Positions 6,530 through 13,185 of a stretch of 13,185 nt of DNA are shown one piece after another. The notes under the pieces are model-generated. The model searched no databases and was not told the origin of the DNA. It saw only the letters and a program-made list of their open reading frames with translations. The DNA lies in NCBI GenBank assembly GCA_900555335.1, contig USKU01000028.1, forward strand, positions 1-13,185. Reading direction: 5' to 3'. Within the stretch, counting starts at the first letter, position 1; every line of letters starts with the position of its first letter. The stretch comes from an uncultured Atopobium sp. (GTDB taxonomy: Bacteria > Actinomycetota > Coriobacteriia > Coriobacteriales > Atopobiaceae). A program made the position numbers and the translations under genes.

Positions 6530-6820
6530 TTACAACCCAAGCAGTTCGCTATGACTCCCTAAGCGCGTAGCGACAAGCACAAGCTCATCTTCTTTAATAC
6601 GATAAATAAGAAGCCAATCAGGTTCAATATGACATTCGCGATGTCCTCGATACACTCCTCCTAAAGAGTGATCACACACTGATTTTGGAAGTTCTTCTCT
6701 ACATACAAGCTTCTCAAGAATTTTCTCAAGCTTTTCAAGGTTTTTACCCTGCTTTTTTGCTCTTTTGTAGCTTGAATTCTCATTGCTAGTGCAACAACAA
6801 AAGACAAGGTAGTGACCCAT
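6530..6820 (-). CDS. YafQ-family mRNA interferase toxin with N-terminus replaced by IS30 sequence
   Basis: From YKRAKKQGKNLEKLEKILEK onward (residues 18-96) this is a YafQ-type RelE-superfamily toxin, a ribosome-dependent mRNA endonuclease. The catalytic residues expected for YafQ appear present: His in CDHSL, ECHIEPDW with its His, Asp and Trp, and the late GSHSEL His; the final aromatic residue of the E. coli enzyme is Leu here. Residues 1-17 (MGHYLVFCCCTSNENSS) are not toxin sequence but the outward reading of an IS30 left end (6771-6835), which supplies ATG 6820 in frame. The native first ~12 residues and any upstream DinJ/RelB-type antitoxin gene are gone. It is therefore probably a dead or weakened toxin; I keep it as an open frame because it could still be translated. 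Confidence 0.75.
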   Translation of the reverse strand: MGHYLVFCCCTSNENSSYKRAKKQGKNLEKLEKILEKLVCREELPKSVCDHSLGGVYRGHRECHIEPDWLLIYRIKEDELVLVATRLGSHSELLGL

Positions 6821-6835
6821 GGGTCTACAATGGCG
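6771..6835 (+). mobile_element. solo left end of the same IS30-family element
   Basis: These 65 bases match 2028-2092 with only two differences (CATTGCTAG against CATCGCAAG) and then diverge abruptly at 6836. No right end or transposase sequence follows, so the rest was deleted. The next bases, AGAAAATCAGGC, look like the tail of an array R3 unit. Confidence 0.88.
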
Positions 6836-6896
6836 AGAAAATCAGGCTCCATGCAAGCGTCCATGGAAAGGCAATTTCGGGCACGCTTCAAAGTCT

Positions 6897-7015
6897 GCCT
6901 AAAAAGTGCAAAGAATCTGTGTTTGGGACACAGATTCTTTGATGAAATCAGGCAGAATCCACCGATTCTTTGATGTTTTCAGGCAAACGTTACAGATTCT
7001 TTGCAGAAATCAGGC
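6897..7015 (+). repeat. repeat array R3: one inverted and three direct 28-nt units, 31-nt period
   Basis: Direct units occupy 6926-6953, 6957-6984 and 6988-7015, each separated by 3 nt and sharing GATTCTTTG and TCAGGC. An inverted unit is at 6897-6924. The inverted and first direct units form a perfect 13-bp stem (6909-6921 with 6929-6941) with a 7-base loop. A further unit tail, AGAAAATCAGGC, lies at 6836-6847. Layout, unit length and end sequence equal those of R1, although the central sequences differ. Confidence 0.8.
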
Positions 7016-7186
7016 GCGCTTAGTCCAAGCCTTACAGATCGGTTACTTTTCTCGAAGAGACGAACTTCTCGCCACGTGCCACACGAACCTTGCGCGACCA
7101 AGCGCTCACCTCATGTCGCGCATCGAGGTCAACAAAACCACCTCCTTACCTGCAATTTTTGAACAACATTTAAATAAAAATTTCTA
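7016..7186. other. non-coding stretch before the SPFH operon
   Basis: I see no gene here on either strand. The last 35 bases (about 7152-7186) are A/T-tract-rich and lie directly upstream of the -35 box, so they could act as an UP element for the operon promoter. Confidence 0.4.
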
Positions 7187-7218
7187 TTGACTTGTAATCA
7201 AAGTGATATCACAATGAT
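7187..7218 (+). promoter_or_regulatory. promoter with overlapping palindromic operator for the SPFH operon
   Basis: TTGACT (7187-7192) is a near-consensus -35 box; the matching -10 position is CACAAT (7210-7215) after 17 bases. Over the spacer and -10 lies a symmetric site: ATCA, two bases, GTGATATCAC (7203-7212), two bases, TGAT, spanning 7197-7218. A repressor bound here would block RNA polymerase. The ribbon-helix-helix protein encoded second in the operon is the obvious candidate. Confidence 0.65.
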
Positions 7219-7253
7219 GCCAATATAAAGCTCATTGTCACAAAGGAGATCTT

Positions 7254-8243
7254 ATGAGCACCGAGAAAATCATTAAGTCCAAGAGTGGTTGGCTGTTCCT
7301 GCTGATTACCATTGTTCTTTTTGCAGTTGCAGCCCTGTTTTTGGCTAATTTTGTACTCAGCGCTATCGCTGCAGACAGAAATCCTCGCCTGGACCCATCG
7401 TTCCCAAGCATCATTGGTGCACTGGTATTTTTCTTTGCAGGTTTGTTTGTTTCGAGCGGACTATTCAGTCTTCAGCCTGGTCAAGCAAAGGTTTGCGTGC
7501 TGTTTGGTAAGTATATTGGCACCGTTAAGGACGAGGGCCTTCGTTGGGCAAATCCTTACTACGCCAAGACTCTTTCTACAAACCTGGGAGACCTCTCTTC
7601 TCTCGCTGCAGGCGTTACTCCCAGTGTAAGCGTGCACACCTCCATCATTTCTACCCGTGCTCGCACGCTGAACGGCGAAGTCCTCAAGGTCAACGACCGC
7701 ATGGGTAACCCAATCGAGATCGCCGAGGTTGTTGTTTGGCGCGTGAGCGATACCGCAAAGGCCCTCTTTGACGTCGACGACTACGACAGCTACGTTACTA
7801 TGCAGGCAGAGACCGCGCTCAGGCACGTCGCTAGCATCTACAGCTACGACCACATGGAGGACGAGTCCGAGTCCAACACTGCAATTACCCTGCGCTCCAA
7901 CATCGAGGAAGTCTCCGAGGCACTTCAGTCTGAGCTGAGCCGCAATCTTTCCGTCGCTGGTATTACCGTTGACGACGCTCGCCTCACGCACCTGTCCTAC
8001 GCTCCTGAGATTGCGCAGGCAATGCTCCGCCGCCAGCAGGCAGAGGCAATCATCGCTGCACGTAAAAAGATCGTCGAGGGCGCCGTTTCCATGGTTGACA
8101 TGGCTCTCACTCAGCTTTCCGAGAATGGTGTTGTTGAGTTCGACGAGGACCGCAAGGCTGTCATGGCTTCCAACCTCATGGTTGTTCTCTGCGGCGAGTC
8201 CGAGGCTCAGCCTGTGCTTAACACCGGTTCCTTGCAGCAGTAA
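7254..8243 (+). CDS. SPFH/Band 7 domain membrane protein
   Basis: This 329-aa protein has two N-terminal membrane segments (residues about 13-40 and 51-73) followed by an SPFH/Band 7 domain (about 75-280): QPGQAKVCVLFGKYIGTVKD, then EGLRWANP and the IEIAEVVVWRVSDTAKALF-type core, a helical stretch and ARLTHLSYAPEIAQAMLRRQ leading to QAEAIIAARKKIVEGA. SPFH proteins oligomerise at membranes and organise or protect other membrane complexes. Start ATG 7254 has AAAGGAG five bases upstream. It is the first gene of an operon with a ribbon-helix-helix protein, an ABC ATPase and an ABC-2 permease, so it may scaffold that transporter or a stress response; this is inference. Length and domain order are normal for the family. 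Confidence 0.92.
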   Translation: MSTEKIIKSKSGWLFLLITIVLFAVAALFLANFVLSAIAADRNPRLDPSFPSIIGALVFFFAGLFVSSGLFSLQPGQAKVCVLFGKYIGTVKDEGLRWANPYYAKTLSTNLGDLSSLAAGVTPSVSVHTSIISTRARTLNGEVLKVNDRMGNPIEIAEVVVWRVSDTAKALFDVDDYDSYVTMQAETALRHVASIYSYDHMEDESESNTAITLRSNIEEVSEALQSELSRNLSVAGITVDDARLTHLSYAPEIAQAMLRRQQAEAIIAARKKIVEGAVSMVDMALTQLSENGVVEFDEDRKAVMASNLMVVLCGESEAQPVLNTGSLQQ

Positions 8244-8260
8244 AGCATGGCGAGAAACCC

Positions 8261-8461
8261 ATGGCACCTCGCAAACAATATCCACTTCGTGTAGCTCCAG
8301 AAGTCTGGGAGGCGGTTGAACGCTGGGCGCAAGACGACATGCGTTCAACTAACGCTCAGGTAGAATGGATTTTGCGCGATGCTCTGAGAAGGGCAAAGCG
8401 CTCTCCAAAAGTTCAAGACACTCGTGTGAAAAAGATAGATAAATTGGAAGAAGGAAACTAA
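8261..8461 (+). CDS. ribbon-helix-helix (Arc-like) DNA-binding protein
   Basis: This 66-aa basic protein reads KQYPLRVAPEVWEAVERWAQ, then DDMRSTNAQVEWILRDALRR. It fits the Arc/MetJ fold: a short N-terminal strand (QYPLRV), helix one (PEVWEAVERWAQDD), the usual turn, then STNAQVEWILRDAL as helix two. It probably binds DNA as a dimer at palindromic or tandem sites. The start lies 17 bp after the SPFH stop and its stop is one base from the ABC ATPase start, so it is firmly inside the operon. It is the likely autoregulator acting at the palindrome at 7197-7218. The charged C-terminal tail (KKIDKLEEGN) is outside the fold. No toxin partner is seen, so I do not call it an antitoxin. Confidence 0.88.
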   Translation: MAPRKQYPLRVAPEVWEAVERWAQDDMRSTNAQVEWILRDALRRAKRSPKVQDTRVKKIDKLEEGN

Positions 8462-8462
8462 C

Positions 8463-9668
8463 ATGGCCGACAACATCCCACAGCCACCTGTTCCTAACGC
8501 TCCCGTACCTCCTGCTGCACCAGTTGCACCTGCAGCGCCCGCAGCTCCCGCTGCACCAGCAGCACCCGTCGCGTCAGCTGCACTAGCCGCACCTGCAGCT
8601 GCCGCTACTACGCCTGCAGCTTCTCCCGCCCCAGCCCCAGCCCCAGCGGCTCCTGGCGAGGTTGTTCCCGTGTTGAGCGTCCAGCACTTTACCAAGAAGT
8701 ATGGCTCCAAGGTAGCTGTTTCTGACCTTTCGCTCGACGTTATGCCTGGCGATATCTACGGTTTTATCGGCCACAATGGCGCAGGTAAGACCACGCTTAT
8801 CAAGTCCATCGTTGGTGCTCAGCCATTTGAGGGCGGCGTCATTTTTGTGGATTCAAAGAATGTGCTGGTTGACCCTGTTGGCTCAAAGCAGGTCATCGCT
8901 TACGTCCCAGATAACCCAGACATTTACGAGTTCATGAGCGGCATTAAGTACCTCAATTACGTCAGTGACATCTTTGGCGTTCCTGCGGAGAACCGCGTCG
9001 AGCGCATTACTACGTTAGCCAACCGCTTGGGCATCACTGATTCCCTGGCAAACGCTATTGGCAGCTACTCTCACGGTATGAAGCAGAAGCTGGTTCTGAT
9101 TTCCGCCCTGCTCCATGAGCCAAAGCTCATCATTTTGGACGAGCCATTTGTTGGCCTTGATCCAGCAGCAAGCTTCGAGCTGAAGAAGATGTTGCACGAG
9201 CTTGCTGACCGCGGATCTGCCGTGTTCTTCTCGTCACATGTTCTTGAGGTTGTCGAGAAACTCTGCAATAAAATTGCAATTATTCGTCAAGGCAAGCTTC
9301 TTGCCGCAGGTAAAACGGACGAGATTCGAGGCAATGCTTCTCTTGAGGAAGTCTTCCTTGGCCTTGAGGCCGGCGCTCCTGGCGTTTCTGCCGAGATTGC
9401 TCAGGATATGGCTACCACGAAGGACGGCGCCGCTGTTCAGCCAGTCATTCCTGGCGCACCTGTAGCCGCTGCGCCTGCAGCACCCGCTGCACCTGCAGCA
9501 CAAGCAGCTCCAGCAGCGCCTGCAGCTCCAGCAGCACCAGCAGCACCTGCAGCCCCAGCGGCACCTGCGGCTCCAACCGTGCCCGGAGCACCTGCTGCTC
9601 CAACTGTACCCGGTGCACCAGTTCCTCCAGGCGCTCCAGTTCCTCCCTCCTTCCCTAAGGAGAACTAG
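8463..9668 (+). CDS. ABC transporter ATP-binding protein with Pro/Ala-rich N- and C-terminal tails
   Basis: This 401-aa protein has a normal ABC ATPase domain at residues about 70-300 flanked by low-complexity tails. Motifs: Walker A GHNGAGKT (103-110), YVPDNPDIYEFM in place of the usual Q-loop glutamine, signature SYSHGMKQK (a variant of LSGGQ seen in CcmA/ABC-2 type ATPases), Walker B LIILDEP, D-loop GLDP and H-loop SSHVLE. It powers the permease encoded directly behind it, probably for export. The first ~65 and last ~75 residues are almost only Ala, Pro and Val/Gly (PAAP repeats), coded by GCACCTGCAGC-like DNA that is itself repetitive and may vary in length between strains. A good ribosome site (GGAAGAAGGAAAC) precedes ATG 8463. 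The gene starts one base after the ribbon-helix-helix stop. Confidence 0.93.
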   Translation: MADNIPQPPVPNAPVPPAAPVAPAAPAAPAAPAAPVASAALAAPAAAATTPAASPAPAPAPAAPGEVVPVLSVQHFTKKYGSKVAVSDLSLDVMPGDIYGFIGHNGAGKTTLIKSIVGAQPFEGGVIFVDSKNVLVDPVGSKQVIAYVPDNPDIYEFMSGIKYLNYVSDIFGVPAENRVERITTLANRLGITDSLANAIGSYSHGMKQKLVLISALLHEPKLIILDEPFVGLDPAASFELKKMLHELADRGSAVFFSSHVLEVVEKLCNKIAIIRQGKLLAAGKTDEIRGNASLEEVFLGLEAGAPGVSAEIAQDMATTKDGAAVQPVIPGAPVAAAPAAPAAPAAQAAPAAPAAPAAPAAPAAPAAPAAPTVPGAPAAPTVPGAPVPPGAPVPPSFPKEN

Positions 9669-9670
9669 TC

Positions 9671-11515
9671 ATGGCAAACAACGTTCCACAGGCTCCTCAG
9701 CGCCCCGATGTGCCTGAGCAGAACCTGCAACTTTCAGGAGATGTCTTTATTCCAGCTCAAGTAAGTGCTGGTCAAGTTCCTGTTCTCGATCGCTCTGAGC
9801 TCAAACTGCCTTCCAATCTCAAAGTGTTCTGGATGCTGCTTAAGGTTCAGATCACCATGATTTGGACTACGCAGGTTATAGGTGCTCGAAAGAATTTTGA
9901 GAAAAAGGTTGGTGCAAATGCCCTGCCTATTGTCGGTGGTATTTTTGCAGTTGTTGGCGCGCTCTTCATGATGGTTTACATTTACGGCATTGCGACAACT
10001 CTAGCCATTGCCGGCTTCACAAGGCTGCTTCCTCTGGCAGGAATTCTTGTTGGCGCTCTACCTGGTGTTATTTTGACGTTTGTAAAGGCCAATGGCGTGC
10101 TTTTTGCGTACAAGGATTACGACTTTATCATGTCGTTGCCAATCAAAAAGAGCACTATTATTTATTCTCGCGTAGCTGCTCTTTATGCTGCAGAGGGTAT
10201 CTGGTCTATCACCATTATGCTGCCAGTCTTTTTGGCTTACTTTAGCTTTGAGGCAGTCACACTTCCGCGCTTGATTGGTGCTTTGTTTGCGCTTCTCCTT
10301 GGACCTAACCTTGCAGTTTCTGCTGCAATTCTCTTGGCTTTTGCGGTTGCAGCCCTTGCTGCAAAACTGCACTTCAAGAACTTGGGAATGGTCATCGGCG
10401 GCGTTTTTGGCCTTTTCTTTATGGTTGCGTATCTGTTCTTTATCTTTACGGTATCTTTCAATGCAGACAAGTTTGTCCCAGGTGTGGTGGATAACTTCCG
10501 GAACACCGTCTTTAGCGTTGCAAGTTCAGTTGGCGTAGTTTATCTTCCATCACTGTGGATTGCAGATTTCTTTAATTCTGGCTCCCTTGTCAGTTTCTTG
10601 CTGTTTGTCCTGGTTTCTATTGGAGCGCCCGCGGCAATTGTGGCAATCATTTCTCGCTTCAACGACCGCATTAATGCGCTGGTAAGCGAGGATAAGGTTC
10701 AGAAGAAGTTCACCACCAAACAGATTTCCACCAAGTCCGCGACGCCATTTGTTGCTCTGATCAGAAAAGAGATTCAAACCATCACAGGTTATCCAGCAGT
10801 CTTTATAAACATGCTTTTTGGCTGCTTGCTGATGGTTATTCTCGCCTTTATTTCTATGTTCTTTAACACGTCGTCTATCGTGGCCTATTTTGTTCCTGCG
10901 TCCGAGGTTCCGCGCTATCTACCTTTGGCAAGAACCATTTTTGGCATGATAACCACCTGGTTTGGCACCTCGATGTTCTGCGCAGCCAACTCTGCCGCTA
11001 TTTCATACTCGCTGGAAGGCCGTTCAAACTGGTTGATGGCAACCATGCCTGTATCCCCAAAGCAGATTTTTGGCGCAAAAATTGCTGTTAACATGATCTA
11101 CGTGCTCATCTTCAGCGTGTTGACCCAGATTTTCTTCCTGATTCCTGGTCACATCACCATTGAAACGGCCCTGAGAAACGTCATTCTGCCACTCTGCATT
11201 GTGTTCCTTGTGTCTAACGTTGGCCTGGCCATTGATATCCGCCGACCAAACTTTGACTGGACTTCTGTTGTTGATATTACCAAGAGGAGTCTTTCGGTCA
11301 CGGTGTCTTCTCTTGCGGGCACGTTAGGCTCCATGTTTGTCATTGGCGGCACGTTCATGATGATGATTGTTCCAGTTATCGAATCGTTTAGCTCGTCAAC
11401 AGGCGTGATTAACGAAACTCTGCCAAACATTATCTTTGTCACGCTGTCACTGGTGAACGCAATTATCGGCTTCCTTATCTTTAACAACACCGTTCACCGA
11501 GGAGTCAGAATTTAA
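9671..11515 (+). CDS. ABC-2 type transporter permease (large, ~12 membrane segments)
   Basis: This 614-aa integral membrane protein starts two bases after the ATPase stop and is its transport partner. After a ~50-residue hydrophilic Pro/Gln-rich N-terminus, hydrophobic segments run throughout (for example residues 87-110, 117-138, 175-195, 200-232, 236-262, 305-328, 378-398, 474-492, 503-521, 550-571, 586-604). It carries motifs typical of this exporter class: KDYDFIMSLPIKKSTIIYSR in the first half and SYSLEGRSNWLMATMPVSPK in the second, each on the cytoplasmic side between helices. The size suggests two fused six-helix halves, as in BcrB/YhgE-like exporters with no separate second permease. 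The N-terminus MANNVPQAP resembles the ATPase start MADNIPQPP. The substrate cannot be read from sequence. A terminator follows at 11604. Confidence 0.9.
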   Translation: MANNVPQAPQRPDVPEQNLQLSGDVFIPAQVSAGQVPVLDRSELKLPSNLKVFWMLLKVQITMIWTTQVIGARKNFEKKVGANALPIVGGIFAVVGALFMMVYIYGIATTLAIAGFTRLLPLAGILVGALPGVILTFVKANGVLFAYKDYDFIMSLPIKKSTIIYSRVAALYAAEGIWSITIMLPVFLAYFSFEAVTLPRLIGALFALLLGPNLAVSAAILLAFAVAALAAKLHFKNLGMVIGGVFGLFFMVAYLFFIFTVSFNADKFVPGVVDNFRNTVFSVASSVGVVYLPSLWIADFFNSGSLVSFLLFVLVSIGAPAAIVAIISRFNDRINALVSEDKVQKKFTTKQISTKSATPFVALIRKEIQTITGYPAVFINMLFGCLLMVILAFISMFFNTSSIVAYFVPASEVPRYLPLARTIFGMITTWFGTSMFCAANSAAISYSLEGRSNWLMATMPVSPKQIFGAKIAVNMIYVLIFSVLTQIFFLIPGHITIETALRNVILPLCIVFLVSNVGLAIDIRRPNFDWTSVVDITKRSLSVTVSSLAGTLGSMFVIGGTFMMMIVPVIESFSSSTGVINETLPNIIFVTLSLVNAIIGFLIFNNTVHRGVRI

Positions 11516-11603
11516 CTTTTGTGATGCACGCGGGTTGTGCTGTGAAATTCTATGGCATTTACCTGCAGTAACAGTTCAAATTCTTCTGACGAGAAGAAAC
11601 TTT

Positions 11604-11650
11604 GAGGCACCCACCGTATGTCGTTTATCGAATGGTGGGTGTCTCTTTTT
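11604..11650 (+). terminator. Rho-independent terminator of the SPFH-ABC operon
   Basis: GAGGCACCCACC (11604-11615) pairs with GGTGGGTGTCTC (11634-11645), 12 bp with one G-U pair and an 18-base loop, followed by five T. It lies 89 bases after the permease stop. Confidence 0.85.
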
Positions 11651-11789
11651 GTGCTTTGCGGTACGGTAGGGGGGCTAGAGGTTTTCTTGTTCGGTAAGTA
11701 GCAGGAAGGGCCGAAGCATATCGCGCTAGACTCGGGCGTGACCTATCGGCTGACCTTCTCGGCTGCTTGCCGCAGTCAGAGGAGGCATC

Positions 11790-13185
11790 ATGGCCGAAAA
11801 GAATGTATCTAAGGTAAAGAATGTGGTCCTGGTGGGCCAAGGTGGCGTGGGCAAAACCATGCTTGCCGAGGCAATGCTGCATCTGACGGGTGCAACCACT
11901 CGTTTAGGCGGCCACGCAGGCACAAAGCCCACGCTTGATTACGATTCACAAGAGTCAGAGCGCGGATTCTCTATCTCTACCACTATTGCACCAATTACCT
12001 GGGAAAATACACGCATTAACGTACTTGACGCACCGTGCTATCCTGACTTTGTTGGCGACGCCTATGCGGCAATGAGCGCTGTTGAGACGGCGCTGTTTGT
12101 CGTTGATGCAGCTAGTGGACCTGGCACTATTACCACCAGGCTTTGGTTTGCTGCCGAGGATCTTTCTCTGTCCCGTGCGCTGTTCATCAACCGCTTGGAC
12201 CGTCCTGATGCAGACTATGAGACCGCAATGGCCATGCTTCAAGATCGATTTGGCTCCTCACTTGGAGCGGTGACCATCCCAATGGGCTCCGGAGAGGCAT
12301 TCTCTGGCATCATCGATGTTGTCCATCAGAAGGCTCGTAAGCTGGTAGATGGAAAGCCCGAGGTCACCGATATTCCTGCCGAGTTCCAAGCAGCGGCGCA
12401 GGCTGCTCGTGCCGCTCTGACCGAGCTGGTTGTTGAAGCCGACGATGAGCTGATGATGCGCTACCTTGAGGGCGGAGAGATTACGCAGGAAGAGCTTGAG
12501 GGTCTGCTGGGCAAAGCTCTTATGGAGCGTATTTTTGTTCCTGTTTTCTCCGGCTCTTGTGTCCGTGAAGAAGGCGTCATCTCCCTGCTTGACGCTGTTG
12601 ACGGCTGGTTCCCAACTATGTCCGATTTTGGCCGCATTCCACTAGTCAATGGCGAGCAACTTGATATTTCACCTGATGATGAGCGTCCTGTTGCGTTTGC
12701 CTTCAAGTCACTACAGGATCCACAGAACGGCAAGCTTACGTTTGTAAAGGTACTTGCGGGTACCGTTTCTGCAGGTACTGAGCTTATTAACGCTCGCACG
12801 CGCAAGCCTGAGCGCCTTTCTCACCTGTATCGTATGTGCGGCAAAGAGACGGCCGACGTCAACACCGCCGCAGCTGGCGATATTGTGGTAGTTCCTAAGC
12901 TTGAGGCCATGACGGGCGACACGCTTTCCGTTACCGGCAAGGTTGAGGCTGCCGCATTTAGGTTCCCTAACTCCTTGTATCGCACGGCTATTGAGCCTGA
13001 TGAGCGCGGTACCGAGGGCAAGCTCTTTGCATTCCTGGAGAAGGCCGCCGACGCCGATCCAACCCTTAAGGTTGAGCGCGACGAGGACACTGGCCAGACC
13101 ATTGTTTCTGCAATCGGCGAGGCACAAGTGGCCGTTCTTCTCGAGCGTCTTGAGCAGCGAGCCGGCGTTTCCGCACATAAGGTTG
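11790..13185 (+). CDS. EF-G-like translational GTPase paralogue (3' end outside window)
   Basis: From ATG 11790, with AGAGGAGG four bases upstream, the frame stays open to the window end (465 codons). It reads as an elongation factor G-like protein: G domain, then domain II (RPVAFAFKSLQDPQNGKLTF, KVLAGTVSAGTELIN) and the start of domain III (SLYRTAIEPDERGTEGKLFA). The G motifs are altered: P-loop GQGGVGKT (16-23) for the usual AHIDAGKT, G3 DAPCYPDF for DTPGHVDF, and G4 NRLD for NKMD. The Tyr in place of the catalytic His is known in the FusA2/EF-G-like group, but the loss of the G3 glycine is more extreme. It is therefore probably not the housekeeping EF-G but a paralogue with weak or no GTPase activity; its role is unknown. 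It is transcribed alone after a terminator. Confidence 0.9.
   Translation, partial: MAEKNVSKVKNVVLVGQGGVGKTMLAEAMLHLTGATTRLGGHAGTKPTLDYDSQESERGFSISTTIAPITWENTRINVLDAPCYPDFVGDAYAAMSAVETALFVVDAASGPGTITTRLWFAAEDLSLSRALFINRLDRPDADYETAMAMLQDRFGSSLGAVTIPMGSGEAFSGIIDVVHQKARKLVDGKPEVTDIPAEFQAAAQAARAALTELVVEADDELMMRYLEGGEITQEELEGLLGKALMERIFVPVFSGSCVREEGVISLLDAVDGWFPTMSDFGRIPLVNGEQLDISPDDERPVAFAFKSLQDPQNGKLTFVKVLAGTVSAGTELINARTRKPERLSHLYRMCGKETADVNTAAAGDIVVVPKLEAMTGDTLSVTGKVEAAAFRFPNSLYRTAIEPDERGTEGKLFAFLEKAADADPTLKVERDEDTGQTIVSAIGEAQVAVLLERLEQRAGVSAHKV

Noticed and set aside
6897..7015. CRISPR array
   Set aside because: Units of 28 nt are separated by only 3 nt, there is an inverted unit, the units themselves vary, and there are no cas genes.
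6906..7190. 94-aa plus-strand frame over R3
   Set aside because: Half of it is the repeat array, it has no ribosome site, and the rest is ordinary intergenic sequence.
7461..8348. 295-aa minus-strand frame inside the SPFH gene
   Set aside because: Antisense shadow produced by codon bias; no ribosome site or recognisable domain.
8261..8461. Antitoxin of a type II toxin-antitoxin pair
   Set aside because: The ribbon-helix-helix fold fits, but no toxin gene is adjacent and its neighbours are SPFH and ABC genes, so an operon regulator is more likely.

Overview
The window looks like a Gram-positive, probably actinobacterial chromosome, most plausibly a Coriobacteriia member of the Atopobium/Lancefieldella/Olsenella type. 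The basis is the moderate-GC housekeeping genes at both ends, strong purine-rich ribosome sites, and an EF-G-like GTPase paralogue of a kind common in Actinobacteria. This assignment is inference from style, not from a marker gene.

Layout. (1) Positions 1-1910: the 3' part of clpB, a small unrecognised Ala-rich/acidic protein directly behind it, and a strong terminator. (2) Positions about 1920-7020: a visibly more AT-rich accessory island. It holds an internally deleted IS30-family element (315 bp, both inverted ends present), a DUF4143-type AAA ATPase (minus strand), a TetR regulator with an HsmA-like membrane protein, a truncated flavodoxin, a metallophosphoesterase and a YafQ-type toxin whose N-terminus has been replaced by a solo IS30 end. 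Three short-period repeat arrays lie in this island: R1 at 1940-2028, R2 at 3912-4003 and R3 at 6897-7015. (3) Positions 7187-11650: a four-gene operon of SPFH/Band 7 membrane protein, ribbon-helix-helix DNA-binding protein, ABC ATPase with Pro/Ala-rich tails at both ends, and a large ABC-2 type permease. A promoter overlapping a clear palindrome precedes it and a terminator ends it. (4) Positions 11790-13185: the 5' part of an EF-G-like translational GTPase paralogue with altered G motifs, running off the window.

How the parts may work together. The SPFH operon looks like a self-regulated membrane module: the ribbon-helix-helix protein is the natural candidate to bind the palindrome over the promoter, and the SPFH protein, ATPase and permease would form or organise an exporter. 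The TetR/HsmA pair looks like a small sensor-effector unit, perhaps for haem or oxidative stress. The rest of the island shows repeated IS30 activity followed by deletion.

The most unusual signal is the pair of arrays R1 and R3. Both have the same architecture: one inverted 28-nt unit, a gap of 1-2 nt, then direct 28-nt units separated by exactly 3 nt (31-nt period), every unit ending in GGC. Their central sequences differ. A related 23-nt-period array (R2) sits just upstream of the putative ATPase promoter.
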